Assembly: GCF_000321225.1 (NCBI RefSeq)
Contig: NW_004450302.1
Location: 2,289,156 to 2,353,155, forward strand
Source: Odobenus rosmarus divergens
Lineage: Eukaryota; Chordata; Mammalia; Carnivora; Odobenidae
DNA length: 64,000 nt
Direction: 5' to 3'
Below, one piece after another: positions 62,701 to 64,000 of the stretch; positions within the stretch are counted from its first letter, which is position 1, and the number at the start of each line of letters is the position of its first letter. Below the pieces are notes generated by a model, which made no database searches, had not been told where the DNA came from, and saw only the letters and a list, made by a program, of their open reading frames with translations. The translations under genes were made by a program, and so were the position numbers.

Positions 62701-63240
62701 CGCCTAATCGACTGAGCCACCCAGGCACCCCAACAACCAATTTCTGTCTTTACGTGTTGTTTCATTTTCATCCCTGCCTGTATATGTGAGCTTTGTTGTT
62801 TTCGCTCAGATAAACGGAAACCAGAACAACTTTCACACCTGCTCAAGATGCTTTTTTTTTTAAAGATTTTATTTATTTATTTGAGAGAGAGAGAGCACAT
62901 GAGAGGGGGGAGGGTCAGAGGGAGAAGCAGACTCCCTGCCGAGCAGGGAGCCCGATGCGGGACTCGATCCCGGGACTCCAGGATCATGACCTGAGCCGAA
63001 GGCAGTCGCTCAACCAACCGAGCCACCCAGGCGCCCCTGCTCAAGATGCTTTAAAAAAACAAAGGCAACTGTTTAATTTATAATGCCCATTGGGTGTCTT
63101 TTCAGTTAAACCTGGGAACAGTTGGATTTTATCGGACGCAGTACAGCTCAGCCATGCTGGAAAGTTTATTACCAGGCATTCGTGACCTCTCTCTGCCCCC
63201 TGTGGATCGACTTGGATTACAGAATGACCTCTTCTCCTTG
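31668..63240 (+). CDS. NPEPPS: NPEPPS, puromycin-sensitive aminopeptidase, 14 internal exons (partial gene)
   Basis: Fourteen exons at 31668-31745, 41349-41470, 45863-45970, 47149-47349, 47798-47894, 48006-48039, 48877-48991, 51320-51484, 52322-52426, 52860-52920, 55728-55837, 58839-58902, 61076-61215 and 63106-63240 join into one open frame of 1535 bases, starting with the last two bases of a codon. The product is a cytosolic M1 zinc aminopeptidase that removes N-terminal residues from peptides, including neuropeptides and peptides released by the proteasome. In human numbering (recalled) the window covers residues 114-625 of about 919. GAMEN, HELAH-x18-E and the catalytic tyrosine fall at 316, 352 and 438, as in the human enzyme. 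The start codon, first two exons and about seven 3' exons are outside the window. No frameshift or stop is seen, so this is the functional gene and not a retrocopy. Confidence 0.97.
31760..32120. other. no gene recognised
   Basis: First bases of the 9.6 kb intron after the exon at 31668; no repeat seen. Confidence 0.6.
32122..32458 (+). mobile_element. two CAN-SINEs in tandem
   Basis: Short old copy (32122-32260, ending tacttaaaaaaataataata) followed by a full-length copy (32263-32458). A/T-rich flanks hide the duplication. Confidence 0.88.
32460..33330 (+). mobile_element. L1 3' ends, sense
   Basis: 32460-32730 is a carnivoran L1 3' terminus (ttgtacatctgaaactaata, ctggaattaaaataaaaag). 32731-33330 resembles an older L1 3' region (cccagcaattctggtaagag; tatggtggaatatatataac). 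Confidence 0.7.
33620..33970. repeat. possible old interspersed repeat
   Basis: cagtgggcttacaacaaata ... gcagagggcagaagctcgg ... cattggccaaaggaaatagc recalls a widespread old mammalian repeat; family not assigned. The 69-codon frame at 33712-33921 is probably chance. Confidence 0.4.
34144..34309 (+). mobile_element. CAN-SINE
   Basis: Head ggggagcctaggtggctcag. Target copies aaacaagaacacgacag (34127-34143) and aaacaagaacaggacag (34311-34327). Confidence 0.93.
34713..34892 (+). mobile_element. CAN-SINE, diverged
   Basis: The first bases of the head are reduced (ggctgggtggctcagtcag). Target copies aaagtgaggctcttgaaa (34695-34712) and aaagtgaggctctcaaag (34893-34910). Confidence 0.92.
34997..35261 (+). 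mobile_element. 5'-truncated L1 3' UTR insertion
   Basis: Only 265 bases: gtgttgtatggtgacaggtg ... ttgtacacctgaaactaatg, then an A-rich end. Target copies aatagcagtag at 34986-34996 and 35262-35272, inside the older L1. Confidence 0.88.
35701..35811 (-). mobile_element. CAN-SINE with middle deleted
   Basis: gcgagggagggaac joins directly to atgacctgagccg: about 80 central bases are missing. Target copies aataagataaaa (35689-35700) and aataagataaaa (35812-35823) show the deletion arose in or after one insertion. Confidence 0.92.
35847..36050 (+). mobile_element. CAN-SINE with short internal duplication
   Basis: ggctcataacccttcggctc: an extra 16 bases duplicate the cttcggctca block near the A box. 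Target copies atttaaaatctgt at 35834 and 36053. Confidence 0.94.
36404..36564 (-). mobile_element. CAN-SINE, shortened GA-rich part
   Basis: Target copies aggagcaaaaatatttta (36386-36403) and aggagcaaagatatttta (36565-36582). Confidence 0.94.
36627..36652. repeat. (TG)n microsatellite
   Basis: cacgcacg followed by about 12 TG units. Confidence 0.95.
36855..37072 (-). repeat. MIR, nearly full length
   Basis: gtgccaggtaccattttatg, aactaaggcacaaagatggt, ggcagagcctggatttcaaa: MIR in antisense from the 3' end to the tRNA-like part. Confidence 0.85.
37078..37330 (-). mobile_element. old L1 3' UTR fragment, antisense
   Basis: caaccagtttcctatgtatc and agcatttctgcatatactgt; same family as 23440-23700. 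Confidence 0.6.
37321..37359. repeat. (TG)n-rich microsatellite
   Basis: Interrupted TG/TATG units. Confidence 0.9.
37376..37570 (+). mobile_element. CAN-SINE, older subtype
   Basis: gactcttggttttggctcag in the middle and ctaaaataaataaataaatc tail. Confidence 0.92.
37783..37978 (+). mobile_element. CAN-SINE with 19-base target duplication
   Basis: agaaattatcttatttgag (37764-37782) and agaaattatcctatttgag (37979-37997), one mismatch. Confidence 0.95.
37998..38587. other. no gene recognised
   Basis: Unique-looking intron; no repeat or conserved frame seen. Confidence 0.6.
38609..38795 (-). mobile_element. CAN-SINE
   Basis: Subtype with gtaggcagacaggcaggtag. Target copies aagaaataagatgttttt and aagaaataaggttttt. 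Confidence 0.93.
38812..39815. other. no gene recognised
   Basis: One kilobase of AT-rich intron. A splice-acceptor-like ttgtttgaatttcag at 39162-39176 is followed by no conserved frame. Confidence 0.6.
39820..39907 (+). mobile_element. short CAN-SINE
   Basis: gtgtctggctggctcagtca ... cattgggcacattaaaaa. Target copies tggcactttt and tggcactttg. Confidence 0.85.
39918..40835. other. no gene recognised
   Basis: Repeat-poor intron. A 72-codon - strand frame at 40028-40246 matches no family known to me. Confidence 0.55.
40838..41062 (+). repeat. MIR, nearly full length
   Basis: gctacttactaatcgtgtgc, cagttttctcatctgaaaaa, tttaataataaatgttgatt: MIR in sense, 290 bases upstream of the exon at 41349. 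The frame at 40836-41057 is derived from it. Confidence 0.85.
41349..41470 (+). CDS. NPEPPS: NPEPPS exon (residues 140-180)
   Basis: 122 bases after acceptor cttcaatcacag and before donor gtatgg. It completes the split glycine and encodes [40 protein letters not shown]. The segment FYRSKY...TQFE is the conserved N-terminal-domain stretch leading to the substrate-binding glutamine/glutamate region of the M1 family. It ends in phase 0. A CA-repeat and a long inverted repeat begin 200-280 bases downstream in the next intron. Confidence 0.97.
41671..41717. repeat. (CA)n microsatellite
   Basis: About 23 uninterrupted CA units. Confidence 0.97.
41753..41950. repeat. long inverted repeat (near-palindrome)
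   Basis: The 39 bases at 41753-41791 are the exact reverse complement of 41912-41950. The inner part (41792-41911) is AT-rich with ta/tg runs and continues the pairing imperfectly. The right arm goes on after the SINE block at 41952-42259. Confidence 0.95.
41952..42259 (-). mobile_element. two nested CAN-SINEs in the inverted-repeat arm
   Basis: A full copy (about 41990-42182) sits in the T-tail of a heavily deleted one (42198-42259, where aacacaagca joins agtgcccc). The block has identical flanks actatgtacctttc at 41938-41951 and 42260-42273. Confidence 0.92.
42290..42596. other. no gene recognised
   Basis: AT-rich intron, nothing identified. Confidence 0.6.
42611..42780 (+). mobile_element. 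CAN-SINE with internal deletion
   Basis: Segment between cctggggtc and agggagctccc is lost, removing the B box. Target copies taaagtttcggatt (42597-42610) and taaagttttggatc (42781-42794). Confidence 0.93.
42880..43068 (+). mobile_element. CAN-SINE, older subtype
   Basis: gacatccaactcttgatttc in the middle. Flanks acatttgcag / aatttgccat. Confidence 0.9.
43192..43379 (-). mobile_element. CAN-SINE
   Basis: Target copies ccaaataaaaaaattttt and ccaaataaaattttttt. Confidence 0.93.
43566..44020. other. GC-richer block of unknown origin, possible old solo LTR
   Basis: Differs from its surroundings in composition: cacccacagaattgcctcca, cacaccccagggttcccctt, then a possible polyadenylation-type end (gaataacaaacccaac). 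No protein frame. LTR assignment is a guess from style only. Confidence 0.3.
44447..44637 (-). mobile_element. CAN-SINE
   Basis: Target copies tagaaactttttt at 44434-44446 and 44638-44650. Confidence 0.93.
44671..44875 (+). mobile_element. CAN-SINE with perfect 19-base target duplication
   Basis: aagaaacttttaaaccttg at 44652-44670 and 44876-44894. It lies head-to-head with the previous copy only 33 bases apart, giving an RNA-level hairpin of about 190 base pairs in the intron. Confidence 0.96.
44895..45400. other. no gene recognised
   Basis: T-rich intron sequence. Confidence 0.6.
45401..45585 (+). mobile_element. CAN-SINE
   Basis: Head gggacgcctgggtggctcag; last SINE before the exon cluster at 45863. 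Confidence 0.92.
45690..45780 (+). repeat. L2 3' fragment
   Basis: gtgttgcctggcatggagta, aagtaaatatttaaacaagt. Confidence 0.55.
45863..45970 (+). CDS. NPEPPS: NPEPPS exon (residues 181-216)
   Basis: 108 bases, phase 0 at both ends, acceptor ttctttttttaag and donor gtatgt. It encodes [20 protein letters not shown] and [16 protein letters not shown]. The [16 protein letters not shown] block is one of the most conserved M1 signatures outside the active site and is enough to place the gene in the family. Nothing odd is seen. Confidence 0.97.
46020..46110 (+). repeat. MIR 3' fragment
   Basis: cttagcacagtgcttgatac, acataacaggagcacagatg. Confidence 0.55.
46855..46920 (+). repeat. L2/MIR-type 3' fragment
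   Basis: cccagtgcctggcatataat followed by aggtattcaagaaaa. Confidence 0.5.
47149..47349 (+). CDS. NPEPPS: NPEPPS exon (residues 217-283)
   Basis: 201 bases, phase 0 at both ends; acceptor is a CT-rich run ending tttaaag, donor gtaaat. It runs from [20 protein letters not shown] to the C-terminal piece [11 protein letters not shown]. It closes the N-terminal domain and enters the thermolysin-like catalytic domain. The human protein, as I recall it, has leucine at the first valine of ENVVEV, a conservative change. Largest exon of the window. Confidence 0.97.
47798..47894 (+). CDS. NPEPPS: NPEPPS exon (residues 284-316, first base of the GAMEN glycine)
   Basis: 97 bases after acceptor tatacttttgtag. 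It encodes [20 protein letters not shown] and [12 protein letters not shown], then the first base of the glycine codon of GAMEN. The [21 protein letters not shown] block lines the active-site cleft. The donor gtaaag opens a 111-base intron that has no stop codon in the reading frame. Confidence 0.97.
48006..48039 (+). CDS. NPEPPS: NPEPPS 34-base small exon carrying the GAMEN exopeptidase motif (residues 316-327)
   Basis: Only 34 bases: two bases of the split glycine, ten codons [10 protein letters not shown], and two bases of a split arginine. Acceptor is tttattttatgaag, donor gtatgt. GAMEN binds the free N-terminus of the substrate and defines exopeptidase specificity in M1 enzymes. The exon is confirmed by phase on both sides: G completes from the previous exon and R from the next. 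The polypyrimidine tract is weak and interrupted by purines. Confidence 0.95.
48040..48876. other. NPEPPS: NPEPPS intron, repeat-poor
   Basis: 837 bases between the GAMEN exon and the HELAH exon; no mobile element recognised. Confidence 0.7.
48877..48991 (+). CDS. NPEPPS: NPEPPS exon with HELAH zinc-binding motif (residues 327-365)
   Basis: 115 bases after acceptor ttttaaacacag. It completes the split arginine and encodes [20 protein letters not shown] and [23 protein letters not shown] is the HExxH motif: two histidines bind the catalytic zinc (352, 356) and the glutamate (353) is the general base. The donor atg|gtattt departs from the GTRAGT consensus, so this is among the weaker 5' splice sites of the gene; the following intron is 2.3 kb. 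Confidence 0.97.
48992..51319. other. NPEPPS: NPEPPS intron with one SINE
   Basis: 2328 bases; apart from one SINE (50113-50307) nothing repetitive is recognised. A short pyrimidine tract with ccctccctccctccc lies near 51030. Confidence 0.7.
50113..50307 (-). mobile_element. CAN-SINE with perfect 15-base target duplication
   Basis: tctcatatagctttt at 50098-50112 and 50308-50322. Only SINE between 45.6 and 53.4 kb. Confidence 0.96.
51320..51484 (+). CDS. NPEPPS: NPEPPS exon with third zinc ligand (residues 366-420)
   Basis: 165 bases, phase 0 at both ends; acceptor cttttgtttttag, donor gtgagc. It begins [19 protein letters not shown]. The glutamate of LNEGFA (375) lies 18 residues after the second histidine of HELAH and is the third zinc ligand (HExxH-x18-E, gluzincin clan MA). 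It continues through [20 protein letters not shown] to [11 protein letters not shown]. No change from the human sequence as I recall it. Confidence 0.97.
51485..52321. other. NPEPPS: NPEPPS intron, repeat-poor
   Basis: 837 bases, nothing recognised. The same length as the intron at 48040-48876 is coincidence. Confidence 0.65.
52322..52426 (+). CDS. NPEPPS: NPEPPS exon with catalytic tyrosine (residues 421-455)
   Basis: 105 bases, phase 0 at both ends; acceptor ctgtctgccag, donor gtaaaa. It encodes [20 protein letters not shown] then [15 protein letters not shown]. The tyrosine in AISYSKG (438) is the M1 residue that stabilises the tetrahedral intermediate. Alanine replaces a serine that I recall at the GHPSEVDE position in human. 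Confidence 0.97.
52860..52920 (+). CDS. NPEPPS: NPEPPS exon (residues 456-476)
   Basis: 61 bases after acceptor ttgtgttttctcag, before donor gtaatc. It encodes [20 protein letters not shown] and the first base of a glutamate codon. Helical end of the catalytic domain. The next intron (2.8 kb) contains three SINEs, a MER5A copy and an L2 copy. Confidence 0.96.
53411..53599 (+). mobile_element. CAN-SINE, tctcatgaat subtype
   Basis: Target copies gaagatgaaaaaga at 53395 and 53601. Tail includes a 16-A run. Confidence 0.94.
53674..53870 (+). mobile_element. CAN-SINE
   Basis: Target copies aaagcaagatttgt (53660-53673) and aaggtaagatttgt (53872-53885). Confidence 0.94.
54170..54545 (+). mobile_element. 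MER5A-like hAT fragment interrupted by a SINE
   Basis: After the SINE, cagtaggtctggggtgagac and aacaagctcccagtgaagcc follow the MER5A order. Confidence 0.65.
54196..54400 (-). mobile_element. CAN-SINE
   Basis: Target copies ccttatagttctt at 54183-54195 and 54403-54415. Confidence 0.94.
54640..55245 (+). repeat. L2 fragment
   Basis: Ordered L2 blocks: gcctaccagcttagtactct, tggcctgctgtctcagcctc, ctacctggattgcccttttt, ttcaagatgcagaccaaaag, acttgtgaagcctttatttt. Confidence 0.7.
55378..55473 (-). mobile_element. short old CAN-SINE with perfect target duplication
   Basis: tataatttgtgatttt at 55362-55377 and 55474-55489. This short type is not always old, since the duplication is intact. Confidence 0.92.
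55728..55837 (+). CDS. NPEPPS: NPEPPS exon (residues 476-512)
   Basis: 110 bases after acceptor ttatcttctag, before donor gtaacc. It completes the split glutamate and encodes [20 protein letters not shown] and [16 protein letters not shown]. The [12 protein letters not shown] signature marks the junction from the catalytic domain to the beta-sandwich domain in M1 aminopeptidases. Confidence 0.97.
56097..56226 (-). mobile_element. short CAN-SINE with long T-rich tail
   Basis: tttatttatttatttatttg tail, then taagtaatctctatacccca. Flanks cttgatatgttct / cttgatataaatct. Confidence 0.85.
56301..56489 (+). mobile_element. CAN-SINE
   Basis: Head ggggcacctgtgtggctcag; tail aataaaatcttaaacaaaac. Flanks are A-rich. 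Confidence 0.92.
56627..56736 (-). mobile_element. short old CAN-SINE
   Basis: Target copies taaaattagtttt at 56614-56626 and 56737-56749. Confidence 0.9.
56750..58838. other. NPEPPS: NPEPPS intron, longest stretch without a recognised mobile element
   Basis: About 2.1 kb with no SINE, L1, MIR or L2 seen and no gene. A - strand frame at 58226-58417 has no recognisable family. Confidence 0.6.
58839..58902 (+). CDS. NPEPPS: NPEPPS exon (residues 513-534), least conserved exon of the window
   Basis: 64 bases after acceptor ttccttctttag, before donor gtaagc. It encodes [20 protein letters not shown] plus V and the first base of a glycine codon; beta-sandwich domain. Compared with the human protein as I recall it there are three changes within 21 residues (K to R after SQ, and two in CASGPY), whereas most other exons have none or one. 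Confidence 0.95.
59300..59530 (-). repeat. MIR, nearly full length
   Basis: tgtaccagttaccgtgctaa, caaatgagggagctgaggat, gcccagggtcacctatctag in antisense. Confidence 0.85.
59622..60024 (-). mobile_element. CAN-SINE interrupted by a 206-base copy of a nearby intron segment
   Basis: Tail and GA run at 59622-59664 (ttttttttaagattttattt), head part at 59881-60024 (gtaggcagacaggcaggc ... gccacccaggcacccc). The interruption 59675-59880 matches 61519-61730. Confidence 0.93.
59675..59880 (+). repeat. dispersed duplicate, derived copy
   Basis: Starts ttgcaacttcaaactgcact, ends ctgtaccattcata; same orientation as 61519-61730, with a few substitutions and small indels. Confidence 0.95.
60140..61075. 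other. NPEPPS: NPEPPS intron, no gene recognised
   Basis: Repeat-poor apart from a 32-base-period duplication at 60581-60633. Confidence 0.65.
60581..60633. repeat. short tandem duplication
   Basis: ggggagtatcatgtctatga plus t occurs at 60581-60601 and 60613-60633. Confidence 0.95.
61076..61215 (+). CDS. NPEPPS: NPEPPS exon (residues 534-580)
   Basis: 140 bases after acceptor cttctcttgcttaag, before donor gtaagt. It completes the split glycine and encodes [40 protein letters not shown] and PDQWVK. Beta-sandwich domain. The histidine of PNHAKL is glutamine in human as I recall it; the rest is the same. Confidence 0.97.
61519..61730 (+). repeat. dispersed duplicate, probable source copy
   Basis: Unique intron sequence matching 59675-59880 over its whole length; it has an extra gatttttc near the end. 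Confidence 0.95.
62141..62323 (+). mobile_element. CAN-SINE
   Basis: Head ggggcgtctgggtggctcag; short CT part (ctgcctatctgtgctatctc). Confidence 0.92.
62625..62732 (-). mobile_element. CAN-SINE, truncated (head half only)
   Basis: Keeps gatgtggggctcgatctccc ... gagccacccaggcacccc but lacks the GA-rich part and tail. Confidence 0.88.
62856..63035 (-). mobile_element. CAN-SINE close to an NPEPPS splice acceptor
   Basis: Target copies cctgctcaagatgcttt at 62838-62854 and 63036-63052. Ends 70 bases before the exon at 63106. Close to consensus, so recent. Confidence 0.95.
63106..63240 (+). CDS. NPEPPS: NPEPPS exon (residues 581-625), last exon in the window
   Basis: 135 bases, phase 0 at both ends; acceptor gggtgtcttttcag, donor gtgagc. 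It encodes [40 protein letters not shown] and DLFSL. The N-x-G..GFYRxxY pattern is the conserved opening of the ERAP1-like C-terminal helical domain. A CAN-SINE ends about 70 bases upstream of its acceptor. The following exon should begin with an alanine codon and is not reached by position 64000. Confidence 0.97.
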
Positions 63241-64000
63241 GTGAGCCTCTCTCAAGTAGTATGATGAATTTTGTTGATTAAAGGATTTTGTTTTTTCTGG
63301 AGTGTCCTCCTGAAACATAATTAGAAGAATATGGTTCTTCCTGAAGGTTGAACACCTTTTGGGACTAGAGCAAATGAATAATTATTAATTAACAGGGCAA
63401 GATCGAACCTTTTTAATTTACCAGAAACAAATCCCATCCCACTACTCCTAAGCCAGGTTTTGCAACTAAAACTGTCCTTTGTAAGGCAGAAATTCTTTTC
63501 AGTAGAAATAGGATAGGTATGAGCCTTGAAGAAACTTCCCTACTGGTGTGTTTTTTAAAATAATTAATTCAGAGTGATTCATCTTTTTCTAAAACAGTGA
63601 TTATACTTTGCTGGAAACATCTAGAATTTTTTAACATTCCATTGGTACTCAAATAATAATAGCCCATTAGCTTTAGAATTATGTTATATTTGGCTTTGTT
63701 CCAGGAAGGATTTAAATCAGCAATTAGTAGTATTATCTTTATGACTCCAACAGAGGTTAGATAATTTCCAGATGTCTGTGATAAATTGTCAGATTCCTCC
63801 TAGTGTTCCTTTAAATTGGACTTGAAATTTTCCCTCCCCTCTGCAGTAACTGGTTTTGGATTCCTCCTTTGTATAAACACAGATTAGCACTGATGCACAA
63901 AACCTCACATCTGCTGATCTCATTGCTGAGAGAGACCTGTCCCAGGAGAGTGGTGTGTTTGTGCAGTTGGCTGCTGTAACAGAAGTTCTTTTTCCTAGCT
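63241..64000. other. NPEPPS: NPEPPS intron, partial
   Basis: No repeat recognised. The final bases (ctttttcctagct) look like a splice acceptor, but the two bases after AG do not match the expected alanine codon of the next exon. Confidence 0.65.

Noticed and set aside
63986..64000. Splice acceptor and start of the next NPEPPS exon at the window end
   Set aside because: cctag is followed by ct, whereas the next exon must begin with an alanine codon (GCN) in phase 0; the true acceptor is probably just beyond the end.
1..64000. CRISPR arrays, operons, prophage or other prokaryotic systems
   Set aside because: Spliced gene, SINEs, L1, MIR and microsatellites show mammalian nuclear DNA; no regularly spaced repeats with unique spacers were seen.

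Overview
This window is vertebrate nuclear DNA from a carnivoran genome. About 83 tRNA-Lys-derived CAN-SINE copies can be read by eye, roughly one per 770 bases on both strands. Their consensus (head GGGGCGCCTGGGTGGCTCAG, CT-rich middle, AAATAAATAAAATCTTT tail) differs from what I recall of the dog and cat consensus families. That suggests an arctoid caniform such as a bear, panda, pinniped or mustelid; the order is well supported, the subgroup is inference.

The only protein-coding gene I can support is NPEPPS (puromycin-sensitive aminopeptidase, M1 zinc metallopeptidase) on the + strand. Fourteen consecutive internal exons lie between 31668 and 63240. All boundaries are AG/GT, all phases agree, and there are no internal stops (1535 coding bases). 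Using human numbering recalled from memory they encode residues 114 to 625 of about 919, probably exons 3 to 16 of 23. They hold the end of the N-terminal beta domain, the whole catalytic domain (GAMEN 316-320; HELAH 352-356 plus E375 for zinc; Y438), the beta-sandwich domain and the start of the helical C-terminal domain. The exons before and after are not in the window.

Layout: 1-31667 is the upstream intron. It is filled with mostly antisense L1 fragments (1-9245, 10725-11560, 13205-14055, 16555-17400, 18290-21860, 23440-23700, 26690-27070, 29140-30515), two DNA transposons (Tigger2/MER28-like at 14659-16516, Tigger1-like at 17609-18287), nested CAN-SINEs and a 535-base assembly gap (9611-10145). 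From 31668 to 45862 there are two exons separated by introns with L1, MIR, SINEs and a long inverted repeat (41739-42288). From 45863 to 52920 eight exons, including the active-site exons, sit in compact and nearly repeat-poor DNA. From 52921 to 64000 four more exons are separated by 1.9-3.0 kb introns with SINEs, L2, MER5A and a dispersed 206-base duplicate.

Nothing here looks like an undescribed multi-gene system. The observations most worth checking are: a 111-base intron just before the GAMEN motif that is a multiple of three and stop-free in frame; a 206-base piece of unique intron copied into the middle of a SINE two kilobases away; a near-palindrome with 39-base perfect arms; several sites hit repeatedly by independent SINE insertions; and layered retroposons datable from their target-site duplications.
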